NCBI GenBank assembly: GCA_002840755.1
Contig: PHBZ01000012.1
Span: forward strand, 56,587 to 120,586
Direction of reading: 5' to 3'
DNA length: 64,000 nucleotides
DNA from: Chloroflexi bacterium HGW-Chloroflexi-10
GTDB lineage: Bacteria; Chloroflexota; Anaerolineae; Anaerolineales; Anaerolineaceae
The notes below the pieces were generated by a model, which saw nothing but the letters and a program-made list of their open reading frames with translations, had not been told where the DNA came from and made no database searches. The translations under genes and the position numbers were made by a program. The number at the start of each line of letters is the position of its first letter. The stretch's first letter is position 1. Of the stretch, positions 32,560 to 41,248 are shown one piece after another.

Positions 32560-33369
32560 ATGTCCAGGGGTAGTGTTCTGATTTTAGACCAGCCAGAGGT
32601 TGATTGTAAATCCCTGGCGGGGCCATTACAAAAAGAGGGGATTAAGCTGGCCTGCGCCTGCCGCACGGATGAGGCGGTGGATATGCTGCGGAATTGTGCG
32701 TTTGATCTGATGCTGGTGAATGTCTATCTGGATGACGCGGACAGCCTGGAGGTTGCGCGCAAAGTACGGCGCGAATGCCCAGCGATGCAGATCGCTTTCC
32801 TGGGTCAGACACCCCCCCCAGCAGAGGTGCTGATCAGCGCGATGCGCGCAGGTGTGTGTGATTTCTTCCTGAAGCCCTATGACTTTCCCTTCCTTTTAAA
32901 TAGGATCAACGTGCTGCTGGAACTGGGCTTGAACCAGCGCTCAAAAGATGCCTGTATTGAACAGGTTTACGGCCTGCTGGAGCGGATGGTTAAGAATGGG
33001 AACGGGGGGAACAACGGACAAGAACATGCTGAACCGATCGCGATTACCCCGCGGGGAAATGGCGGCCTGGTGCATGTAGGCGCGCTGACAGCCGACCCTG
33101 CGGCGCGGACGATCAGCATGAATGGCAAAGAAATTTTGCTCTCCAATACCAATTTCGATTATCTGCTGGTGCTGCTGCGGCACGCCCCACGCCCGGTGAC
33201 CTTTGCCAGCCTGGTGTTTGAGGCGCAGGGTTACGAGCTTTCCAAAGCCGAAGCCAAAAGCCTGGCCTTCTGGCATATCCACAAGCTGCGCAGGGAGATC
33301 AGCGAGCTCTTCGGCAGCGGCCTGATCGAGAATATCCGCGGGATGGGTTACCGCATCACGCAGCACTGA
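32560..33369 (+). CDS. OmpR/PhoB-type response regulator with atypical receiver
   Basis: DNA-binding regulator of 269 aa at the head of the exopolysaccharide genes. Receiver (about 4-120): the acidic pocket is weak (ILDQPEV) and the phospho-acceptor position is Asn in LMLVNVYLDD, while the Lys of FLKPYD is kept. The C-terminal ~100 residues are a winged helix (LTADPAARTISMNGKEILL, then LIENIRGMGYRI). Phosphorylation-independent control is likely. Start at 32560 because AGGGGAG precedes it; the longer frame from 32476 has no site. No partner kinase is adjacent. Confidence 0.88.
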   Translation: MSRGSVLILDQPEVDCKSLAGPLQKEGIKLACACRTDEAVDMLRNCAFDLMLVNVYLDDADSLEVARKVRRECPAMQIAFLGQTPPPAEVLISAMRAGVCDFFLKPYDFPFLLNRINVLLELGLNQRSKDACIEQVYGLLERMVKNGNGGNNGQEHAEPIAITPRGNGGLVHVGALTADPAARTISMNGKEILLSNTNFDYLLVLLRHAPRPVTFASLVFEAQGYELSKAEAKSLAFWHIHKLRREISELFGSGLIENIRGMGYRITQH

Positions 33370-33449
33370 GCCAAGCATCCAAATCCGATCCACGATAGGG
33401 AACCCCAATAGAAAAGCGAACAGTTTTCGACGAGGCTCAATTAACGCGG

Positions 33450-33605
33450 ATGATCGACGAAAAAGAGCTGGCCGCGATCGAAGCAGCCCTTGAAAATGTT
33501 TGCCCGTTCGGAGAAGTGCGCCTGGTGGTTGAGCGCGGATGATTGCGCTGGCTGGTGGTGCAGCAAAGCCTGGATCTGCACAAGCTCAGCCGCGAGCAGG
33601 AATAA
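33450..33605 (+). pseudogene. Small DUF2292-like protein gene with in-frame stop
   Basis: From ATG 33450 the frame reads MIDEKELAAIEAALENV, then CPFGEVRLVVERG, a TGA at 33540-33542, and LRWLVVQQSLDL to a TAA at 33603. Small regulators of this sort carry a G-R-(L/V) after the VV segment, so CGA to TGA by one transition would explain the break. The open frame extends upstream to 33399 without a good start. Probably a recent nonsense mutation; the family call is tentative. Confidence 0.5.
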
Positions 33606-33683
33606 CCGGCTTTTTCTATCTCCAACCTGAAAATACAGCTACCGTATTGCCTGCATATTCTAAAAAAAGAAAGTGGTTTTTTT

Positions 33684-35339
33684 ATGGATAATCTCTACGA
33701 AAATCAAGAAGAAAGTACGCTGGACCTGCAAACCATCTTCCACCTGGTGCGCCAATGGGCGTGGGTGGTGGTGTTGGCGGCGATGATCGCCGGGGTAACG
33801 GCTTATATCGTCAGCCAGCAAATGACCCCGGTTTACCGCGCGACGACCACGGTGCTAATCAACGAAGCTCCCTCGACCAAGGCCACCGATTACACCTCGG
33901 TGATGACGAGTGAACGCCTGGCACGCACCTATGCTGAAATGATCACCAAACGCCCGGTATTGCAAGGGGTGATCGACGCGTTGGGTCTGCAAACCAGCAC
34001 TGACGACCTGGCTGAGACGATCAACGTAACGCTGGTGCGGGACACGCAGCTGATCTCGGTGAGCGTTGAGAACATCGACCCGGTTCTGGCAGCGAACATC
34101 GCGGATGCGCTGGTGGCGGTCTTCACGCGGCAGGTGCTCGAAACGCAGACGGCGCGCTACGCCTCTTCCAAAGAATCACTGGAAACCCAAATGAGCGCGG
34201 TGGAGGTGCAACTGAATACGCTGCGCAGCGAACTGGCCGCCGCCCGCACAGCCACTGACAAAGACCGCCTGGAAGAGAAAATTGTGCGTTACGAACAGTC
34301 CTACAATAACCTGGCACTGAGCTACGAACAGGTGCGCCTGACCGAGGCCCAGACGATCTCCTCGGTTGTCCCGGTGGAAAGCGCCGGCATCCCCAGCACG
34401 CCAGTGAGCCCAAAGACGATGCAGAACACGCTGCTGGCCGCGGTAGTAGGCGCGCTGCTGGCCGCCGGGGTGATCTTTCTGGTTGAAACCTTCAACGACG
34501 TGATCCGCGACCCGGATGAGATCGTCAAACGCTTCCAACTGCCGATTCTGGCTATTGTGGGCACCTACGCTAAGCCGGAAGATGGCCCGATTACCCAGCT
34601 GCACCCGCGGGCTTACAGCGCCGAGGCTTTCCGCGTGTTGCGCACAAATATCTTTTTCAGCGGTACGGACAACCCGATGCGGACGCTGCTGATCACCAGC
34701 CCGACGCCGGCCGAAGGCAAGACCACCGTGTCGGCTAACCTGGCGGTGGTGTGCGCTCAAAGCGGCAAAAGGACGGTGCTGATCGACGCCGACCTGCACC
34801 GCCCGCGCGTGCACCAGGTCTTTAAAGCCCCCAACCGGGGCGGCTTGAGCAGCCTGCTGGTGCAGCCCGAAGTGGAAATTGGCAACGTATTGCAGGATAC
34901 CAAAACCCCCGACCTGAAACTGATCTCTTCCGGGCCGATCATCACCAACCCGAGCGAACTGCTCAGTTCGCGAAAGATGCGCAACCTGCTCAATCAACTG
35001 GAAAATCAGACGGATATCGTGGTGATCGATTCGCCACCGGTGCTCTCGGTGACGGACGCGATTGTGCTGGCCCCGCATGTGGACGGAGTTTTGCTGGTGG
35101 TCAACCCCGGAAAAACCAATTTACGGATTATCAAACAGTCCCTGGAACAGATCCAGCGGGTGGGCGGGACGGTGATTGGCGTGGTTTTGAATGAAGTGGA
35201 GGTGCGCAAATCTCGCGCGGCGTATTACTACCCGGGATACCACAAATACCGGCAGCATTACGATGAATATGTGATAGAACGCAAAAACGGCCACGGCAAA
35301 AAAGAAAAAACAACTCTCCCATGGGGAAAAAAAAATTAA
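33684..35339 (+). CDS. Wzz-type chain-length regulator fused to bacterial tyrosine kinase
   Basis: Inner-membrane polysaccharide co-polymerase with autokinase (551 aa). A Wzz domain (about 13-265) has two membrane helices (about 29-49 and 250-272) and an extracytoplasmic coiled coil. The BY-kinase domain (about 300-515) has Walker A SPTPAEGKTT (about 339), Walker A' VLIDADLHRP and Walker B IVVIDSPP. The tail carries a Tyr cluster AAYYYPGYHKYRQHYDEY, the usual autophosphorylation site. It sits at the start of the locus and controls export and polymer length with the flippase and polymerase genes. Confidence 0.95.
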   Translation: MDNLYENQEESTLDLQTIFHLVRQWAWVVVLAAMIAGVTAYIVSQQMTPVYRATTTVLINEAPSTKATDYTSVMTSERLARTYAEMITKRPVLQGVIDALGLQTSTDDLAETINVTLVRDTQLISVSVENIDPVLAANIADALVAVFTRQVLETQTARYASSKESLETQMSAVEVQLNTLRSELAAARTATDKDRLEEKIVRYEQSYNNLALSYEQVRLTEAQTISSVVPVESAGIPSTPVSPKTMQNTLLAAVVGALLAAGVIFLVETFNDVIRDPDEIVKRFQLPILAIVGTYAKPEDGPITQLHPRAYSAEAFRVLRTNIFFSGTDNPMRTLLITSPTPAEGKTTVSANLAVVCAQSGKRTVLIDADLHRPRVHQVFKAPNRGGLSSLLVQPEVEIGNVLQDTKTPDLKLISSGPIITNPSELLSSRKMRNLLNQLENQTDIVVIDSPPVLSVTDAIVLAPHVDGVLLVVNPGKTNLRIIKQSLEQIQRVGGTVIGVVLNEVEVRKSRAAYYYPGYHKYRQHYDEYVIERKNGHGKKEKTTLPWGKKN

Positions 35340-35357
35340 ACAACCCGAAGGGCGCCG

Positions 35358-36248
35358 ATGATTAACCCGACCTGCCCCTTTTTGGGCCTGCTGGCGGACC
35401 CGCAAACCCATTCGCTGAGCGCGGATGTGCCGAATTACTGCCACAAGTTCAACCCACCGCAGCGGGTGAATGAAGAGCAATTGGCGATCTGCCTGAAGGG
35501 CATGCAATCTACGCGCTGCACCTACGCCCAGGAGAATGCGCGCCAGAACGCCGCGGCAGCCTCCAGGCCAAGAGTCTGGTTTGCGCGGCACCACTTCGCC
35601 CTCGGCTTTACCGCGTGGGCGGGCCTGGTGTTCGCGGTGTTGACCCTGAGCGCGGTGATCCTCGGTTGGTTTGAGGTCCCCACCGCCCCCGCGGCGCAGG
35701 CGGCTCGGGCAACCTTCACCCCAAGCGAAACTGCGGCAGCGGCATTGCAGCCCCATGCGCCTACCGGCCTGCCTACCGGCTTGCCCACACCCGAAATCAC
35801 CCCCAGTCAGACGCCCAGCCCGACGCCCACCAGCAGCCTGACCCCGAGCAGCACACCCACTGAAGAACAAGCAGGCGGGGGGTACGCCCTGGGAGAAGCT
35901 TTCAACCTGGATGGCTGCGCGTGCCTGATGCGCAAGGTTGAGGAAGACGAGAGCCTGGCGCAACTGGCTGAACACTACCAGACGAGCGCGGAAGTGATCC
36001 AGCAGATGAACCGGAGCGTCTTAAAGGAAGGGCGGTTGTGGATGAACACAGTGATTGTGTTATGCCCCGGGGAAAGGAACGCGGCCGATGCCAGCGCGGT
36101 ACGGGCGATACCGATCCTGGTCGAGACGACCCTGGAGCAGGTGAGCATCGATTGGGACGTGAGCGTGCAAGACCTGGCTACCTGGAACAACCTGACGGAT
36201 GGGCAACGCTTAACCCCGGGTGGTTATTTGATGATTGTCGGGCAATGA
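35358..36248 (+). CDS. Membrane-anchored LysM-like protein
   Basis: A 296-residue protein of a type seen in Chloroflexi-like genomes. The N-terminus has Cys/His spacing CPFLGLLADP, then NYCHKF, CLKG and RCTY (about residues 5-55), possibly a small metal site. One membrane helix follows (about 80-103), then a long Pro/Thr/Ser linker (about 125-170) and two LysM-like stretches (about 190-245 and 250-294, SIDWDVSVQDLATWNN). It starts 18 bp after the kinase gene, so probably binds glycan on the cell surface. Confidence 0.75.
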   Translation: MINPTCPFLGLLADPQTHSLSADVPNYCHKFNPPQRVNEEQLAICLKGMQSTRCTYAQENARQNAAAASRPRVWFARHHFALGFTAWAGLVFAVLTLSAVILGWFEVPTAPAAQAARATFTPSETAAAALQPHAPTGLPTGLPTPEITPSQTPSPTPTSSLTPSSTPTEEQAGGGYALGEAFNLDGCACLMRKVEEDESLAQLAEHYQTSAEVIQQMNRSVLKEGRLWMNTVIVLCPGERNAADASAVRAIPILVETTLEQVSIDWDVSVQDLATWNNLTDGQRLTPGGYLMIVGQ

Positions 36249-36317
36249 GAAAGAATCATATGTTGGTAAGGGTGTAGTCTTATAATAAAAAAAATATAGA
36301 ACAACAAAAGGGGATCA

Positions 36318-37381
36318 ATGAAAAATTTGTTACTGAAAAAATCAGAAAATAAAGAAGCCAGAATGGCTGTTGTGGGTTTGGAATATGTTGGCTTGCCGCT
36401 TTCCGTTGTTTTTGCCCAGGCCGGCTTTGAAGTGATTGGCGTAGACCTGGTACAAGAAAAAGTAGAGTTGCTTAACCAGGGGATCAGTTACATTCAGGAT
36501 ATCCCACAGAGGTTCTAGCGCCATTGGTGCAGCAGGGGAAAATCCGCGCCACCACCGGTTTTACTGGTATGACTGGGGTAGATGTCGTCAGCATCTGCGT
36601 ACCGACCCCTCTGAAGAAAAACGGCGACCCAGATATCTATTCATTGTCAGCGTTAAATTAAACAATGACTCACTATAACCATTGTGGCGGCGGCCTGGTA
36701 CGCGCATGCACTTGATACGGTGATGTGCGGCAGTTCCACCGAAGTTGCCAAGACGACCAAACTGTCGAAAATACCTTCCTCATGATCAATATCGGGCTGG
36801 TCAACGAACTGGCAATTATGTGTGACCGTTTGAGTGCGGAAGTATGGGAAGTGATCGACGCGGTCGCCACCAAACCCTTCGGCTTTATGAAGTTCACCCC
36901 GGGTCCGGGTTTGGGTGGGCACTGCATCCCGATTGCCCCGCTTTACCTTTCCTGGAAGTTGAAATCCTTGCAGTATACGGCTCGCTTTATTGAACTGGCT
37001 TCCGAATCCAATACCAATATGCCGCGTTACACGGTGCAAAAAGTGCAGGATGCGCTGAATAATATGGGTAAACCGATGAAAGGCAGCCGAGTGCTGGTGT
37101 TGGGTGTGGCTTACAAGCCGGATATAGACGACCTGCGCGAGAGCCCAGCTCTGGATGTGATTCATCTGATGAAACAAAAAGGGGCGGATGTGTGCTACCA
37201 CGATCCTTATGTCCCTCAGTTTGAACACGATGGAATGAAAATGGATAGCATTACGGATCTGATGCGTGAAGTAGCAACGGCAGATTGTGCGTGTATTGTT
37301 ACCAATCATAAAGTATATGACTATCCTTCCATTCTTGAACAGGCAAGATTAATTGTTGATATCCGAAACGCATTAGGGTAG
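36318..37381 (+). pseudogene. Broken UDP-sugar 6-dehydrogenase (UDP-glucose/GDP-mannose dehydrogenase family)
   Basis: Three frames carry pieces of one NAD-dependent nucleotide-sugar dehydrogenase. 36318-36518: Rossmann start with EYVGLPLSVVFAQAGFEVIG; the first frame shift follows at about 36508. To 36662 the reading is VLAPLVQQGKIRATTGF and SICVPTPLKKNGDPDI, then a stop. Roughly 100 codons are missing. From 36725 the C-terminal part is intact in frame, including VENTFLMINIGLVNELA, the catalytic Cys in GGHCIPI and GVAYKPDIDDLRESPAL. In the NAD motif a Gly is replaced by Glu (GLEYVG). At least two shifts plus a deletion make it non-functional. Confidence 0.85.
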
Positions 37382-37418
37382 TTGGGCAAACTCAGTCCAA
37401 AAGTAACGAGGCCATAAC

Positions 37419-37602
37419 ATGGCACATTATTTATTAACAGGTGTAGCTGGATTTATTACCTCCCGTGTGGCATAATATTTGACAGAATGTGGGGACATAT
37501 CTAAATGGTGCGTATGAGGTACGCTTGAAACACTGGTGTTTGACCCAGCTTGAGGGAAGCTTTAATTTGCGGATCAAAAATTTGAATATTTGTGATCGTT
37601 AA
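37419..37602 (+). pseudogene. Remnant of a UDP-glucuronate-epimerase-like gene
   Basis: From 37419 the frame reads MAHYLLTGVAGFITSRVA, then a stop and YLTECG: the NAD-binding start of a UDP-sugar epimerase. A second frame from 37504 reads NGAYEVRLKHWCLTQLEG and ends NLNICDR, the next conserved stretch of UDP-glucuronate 4-epimerases. Everything after this is lost. It follows the dead dehydrogenase directly, so the pair formerly made uronic-acid precursors. Confidence 0.75.
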
Positions 37603-37796
37603 GTCCCTGCCAAAGTAATTGTAGATAATGGGGAACTTTAGAATGGTAGGCACTACCCTAGTCATATATATATATTATTTGGAGCGTTTTTCTCATGATC
37701 TTCTTCGTACGAGCTTAAGGAATTATTGCCAGCTAGTAAACAAGGAACGGCAGCGAGCTCTTGAATGGAATGTCAAGAAACATTGGAGCAACAATT

Positions 37797-39302
37797 ATGG
37801 TGGCGTTGAATAAATTTAGCGTTAATATTATAAAAAATTCAGCCTTTAATTTAATAGGATGGATCATACCGATTTTAGTGACTCTTATCACAATTCCTTT
37901 TTACATTAGTAAAATATCTACTGAAGGTTATGGAATATGGATATTGATCGGTACCATTACTGGATACCTATCCCTCGTTCAACTTGGGATAGGTCCAGCG
38001 GTTACTAAATATATTGCTGAATATAATGCTAGAAAAGACCTTTCTGCAGTAATAGATACTGTAAACGCAGCTTTACTTTTCTCTCTAGTTATAGGTATAG
38101 TGGCTGGGATTATTATATTTATAGCATCCCCTATTTTTGTTAGGGTTTTTAATGTTCCCTTAAGCCTAGAAAAAGATGCAATAACTTCATTGAAAATAGG
38201 GGGGCTGTTTTTCTTTTTATATTTACTTTTAAATGTTTATTTAGCGATTTTTGTTGGACTTCAACGGTTTGATATTTCGAATCTATTAAATATTCTTCGT
38301 ACAGTATTGTTTGCCTTTCTTAGTTGTCTGATGTTGATATCTAAATATGGAATAGCAGGTCTATCGTTTGCAAATGTTGTTGTCAACCTATTTATTGTAG
38401 TAGTTGGTCATTTCATGACAATATATACTATAAAGGGCTATAGGTTCTCTTTTCTGCGATTACTTAGTTCTCTGAAAATTATTTTCAACTATAGCATTTA
38501 TTCGTTTATATCTCAAGCAGCTTCACTTTTCAATTCGAGATTGGCAGAGATCATAATAGGTGTATTGTTAGGCCCTTCAGCAGTAACATTTTTTAACGTT
38601 CCCTCAAGACTTGTTGGCCTTTTTGCATCGGGTTCAAGTAGCATTAGCTCTATTCTTTTCCCAATCGCAAGCGAGTTGCAGGCAGAGAATGATATTAGTA
38701 AAATAAAAAGGACCTTCCTAAAATCATCAGAATACTTTTCATTACTTATTTTGCCAGTATATTTTATTTTTGTGTTTTTTTCAAAATCTCTTCTTGAATT
38801 ATGGATCTCACCAGATATTGCAAATAACAGTTATAAAATAATGAGTGTATATTCGGTTGCGTATTTAATTTCCGGCTTGACTGTAGTACCCTCTCAGTTT
38901 TTAAGGGGTTTTGGTAAAGTTAAGTTTATTGCCCGATTCTCTGTAGGGATCATTGTAGTTTCGATCTTTGCCTATTTCCCTTTAATAAACTTGTTTGGAA
39001 TAATAGGAGCTGGTTATTCTGTACTCACTACTCAATTGTTTGGACTAATTTTTATATTTTATTCTTTGAAAGTCTTAAAAATAAGTTTTAGAGAATATTT
39101 TGATGTGAATCGAAGGCCATTCCTATTATCAGGTGTTTTAATTTTGCTTGTTTTATTGATCCGTTTCTTCGCTGTACAATGGTTATCATTCAAATTTTTT
39201 GACCTGTTCTTTATATTTTTCTACTTTATTTTGTATGGGACTTTCTGTTTTATGATATTTAGACCGAAAATATTGGTTGGAGAAGAGTGTCACGAAATCT
39301 AA
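37797..39302 (+). CDS. Polysaccharide flippase (Wzx-like)
   Basis: Integral membrane protein of 501 aa with about 12-14 hydrophobic helices, of the MATE-like polysaccharide transporter group; it would flip lipid-linked repeat units across the inner membrane. The N-terminus NIIKNSAFNLIGWIIPILVT and YGIWILIGTITGYLSLVQLG (about residues 46-65) are typical. GGAG at 37785 supports ATG 37797 over the upstream in-frame ATG at 37761. First gene of the AT-rich cassette, with base use very unlike its flanks. Confidence 0.88.
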   Translation: MVALNKFSVNIIKNSAFNLIGWIIPILVTLITIPFYISKISTEGYGIWILIGTITGYLSLVQLGIGPAVTKYIAEYNARKDLSAVIDTVNAALLFSLVIGIVAGIIIFIASPIFVRVFNVPLSLEKDAITSLKIGGLFFFLYLLLNVYLAIFVGLQRFDISNLLNILRTVLFAFLSCLMLISKYGIAGLSFANVVVNLFIVVVGHFMTIYTIKGYRFSFLRLLSSLKIIFNYSIYSFISQAASLFNSRLAEIIIGVLLGPSAVTFFNVPSRLVGLFASGSSSISSILFPIASELQAENDISKIKRTFLKSSEYFSLLILPVYFIFVFFSKSLLELWISPDIANNSYKIMSVYSVAYLISGLTVVPSQFLRGFGKVKFIARFSVGIIVVSIFAYFPLINLFGIIGAGYSVLTTQLFGLIFIFYSLKVLKISFREYFDVNRRPFLLSGVLILLVLLIRFFAVQWLSFKFFDLFFIFFYFILYGTFCFMIFRPKILVGEECHEI

Positions 39303-39822
39303 TCACTTGTCATATGTGGTTAGCAGCGAATCAAAATTTTCATATTAAGATATGCTTTGAAAAAGCAGCCATAATTCTATTAAACAAATATGTTTTCGAA
39401 GAAGTTCGCAATCTACCAAAACAATTGATGCTGGAAATGGCCGAGGGATATGATAGGCTTGCCAAAACATGCTGGACATTATTCAGAAGGTTTTTACGTT
39501 TATGATGAATGTATAAGAGTGAGTTTGGAATTTGTGGTGTGCAAGTTAGGTGAAATTTCTCGGTTGCGGGTGATCTACGCAGAAAATACTTTTGATGTTA
39601 TTGTTTCACTGCATGCAATTGAACAGTTGGAGAATCCTAGGGAAGGCATCGAACAATTCAAAAAAATATCCAAGGCCCCTTCCGTATTTGGGTTTTCTAG
39701 AAAGCTTTCTTCACAACAGCGGTATTCAAAGTCTCTTTGAGGAGAGAATTAACAAGCCGTTATTTTCTAGGTTAAGCTTTAGTCTAAATGTTCTTGCTGA
39801 AAAGAAGGATAGAATTAACTGC
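39303..39822 (+). pseudogene. Decayed SAM-dependent methyltransferase
   Basis: No long frame, but pieces in several frames resemble one class I methyltransferase: RLPKHAGHYSEGFYVYD near 39457 (another frame), NTFDVIVSLHAIEQLENPRE at 39585-39644, and an end piece NVLAEKKDRINCLW at 39787-39828. The SAM-binding Gly motif is not recognisable. It lies between flippase and polymerase genes and was probably a sugar or polymer-tailoring enzyme of the transferred cassette. Confidence 0.55.
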
Positions 39823-39824
39823 TT

Positions 39825-41225
39825 ATGGATTTATTAATGTTAAAACTCAGCCGGTACAGTAAAAAAAATTTTTTTGGAAATATTTCATACTTGTTTCTTT
39901 TCGTTGGAATGATCCAAGGCATTTCATATGGGGCGTTATATCCTCTTATAAGTGAACGAAAATTTTTCATTTTTAGGTTGACACCGTTCAATCTATTTCC
40001 CACCGATTTGATGATTTTCCCTATAGCTATAGTAATTGCCTTCATTGCAATAAATCAATATAAGGGTTTTCCAAAAGTTAAGATTGGTATGACAACTTTC
40101 TTTTTTGTGTTTTGGCTAATAAGTATTCACGGGATAATTATAGGTTATTCTAGGAGTAATGAATATCTTTTCGGGGATTTGAAAAACCTTTTTGTTCGGT
40201 CATTATTTGCTCCATTGATTTATTTTGTTTGCAGGTATGTAGATGTAAATAAGCTAAAGAGTAAAATACTAAATATTAGTACTTTTCTTGCATTATTTTT
40301 AGTGATTAGAAATTTCCTTGCACTTAAAGGTATATATTTAGAGAGTATAATTTTTGATGAATATAAACAATCGATATGGCCAGAAATGACCATGTTATTC
40401 CCTTACTCGTTACTTCTGGTGAAATTTTTCTCAGGTTCACAATTTACCCGTATGAATAAAATTCAACTTATTGTGATTACATTAAGTTGCTTTTCGGATT
40501 TATGGAAACCCAATGTCGCTGCTTTTTTAATTTGCACTTTGATTACTTTCATTGTCTCCTTGAATAAAAAAAGAGGAAGGAAGACAACAATTGCACGAAG
40601 TATATCTTTGGCATTCCTTTTATTGATTTTCTTACTATCGTTATTTTTTATTACAGGTTCCGACAGCAATGTAATACAGATGATAGAAAATACATACCTA
40701 AAAAGGAATGCTGCTGTTGTGGATCTAAGTGGCGGACGGTTTCAAATCATATCTATGGCAATAGAGAAATGGTATCAATTCCCAATATTCGGCAATGGAC
40801 TGGGCGACACCATTTCAGGGCAGTTCTTTGATGCAGGGTTGGGTAAGTTCATATTCATCGATAGGATATACCCACACAATTTACCAATACAAATACTGTT
40901 CCAGCTTGGGCTAGTAGGTATAGTAGTTATGTCTTTGCTAGTGATTGTAGCTTTAAAGAAATATTTCTCATGCATGGGATTGGTTCTACCGTATGAAATG
41001 GACAATTATTTAGGTCTAGGCGCGTATTGTTTGACTTTACTAGTTATATCTTTTTTTTCTGAAGTGATCACTTCAGAAGTTACTGGTTATTTTTTTTGGA
41101 TTTCCTTGGGATTAATATCTACGATTATCTTCCGTGGGAAAATTTTTAATTTATCAAAGCGACATGTTTTATCAGCTATTCCATCTAGCAATCTAGAAAA
41201 CCTAAATAATCTAAATAACAACTAA
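39825..41225 (+). CDS. O-antigen polymerase/ligase-like membrane protein (Wzy-like)
   Basis: Multi-spanning membrane protein of 466 aa, about 11-12 helices. The large loop has GNGLGDTISG (about 324-333) and then RIYPHNLPIQILFQLG (about 347-362), the P-H-N motif of Wzy/WaaL-type enzymes that join lipid-linked glycans. Sequence identity in this class is low, so polymerase versus ligase is not resolved. AT-rich, same cassette as the flippase. ATG 39825 is kept; 39837 is an alternative. Confidence 0.8.
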   Translation: MDLLMLKLSRYSKKNFFGNISYLFLFVGMIQGISYGALYPLISERKFFIFRLTPFNLFPTDLMIFPIAIVIAFIAINQYKGFPKVKIGMTTFFFVFWLISIHGIIIGYSRSNEYLFGDLKNLFVRSLFAPLIYFVCRYVDVNKLKSKILNISTFLALFLVIRNFLALKGIYLESIIFDEYKQSIWPEMTMLFPYSLLLVKFFSGSQFTRMNKIQLIVITLSCFSDLWKPNVAAFLICTLITFIVSLNKKRGRKTTIARSISLAFLLLIFLLSLFFITGSDSNVIQMIENTYLKRNAAVVDLSGGRFQIISMAIEKWYQFPIFGNGLGDTISGQFFDAGLGKFIFIDRIYPHNLPIQILFQLGLVGIVVMSLLVIVALKKYFSCMGLVLPYEMDNYLGLGAYCLTLLVISFFSEVITSEVTGYFFWISLGLISTIIFRGKIFNLSKRHVLSAIPSSNLENLNNLNNN

Positions 41226-41248
41226 CTAAAGGAAAAGGTGTCTTACCA

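Noticed and set aside
33540..33542. In-frame TGA as a selenocysteine codon
   Set aside because: No hairpin of the bacterial SECIS type follows and the context calls for Arg (CGA to TGA), so a nonsense mutation is the better reading.
34176..35078. 300-codon minus-strand frame opposite the tyrosine kinase gene
   Set aside because: Shadow of a GC-rich gene; low-complexity His/Gln/Arg-rich sequence without motifs. The same holds for the long antisense frames at 35121-35975, 55821-56624 and 56318-57142.
37628..37813. 61-codon frame before the flippase
   Set aside because: No motif and lies in a decay zone; overlaps the flippase start, which has its own ribosome binding site.
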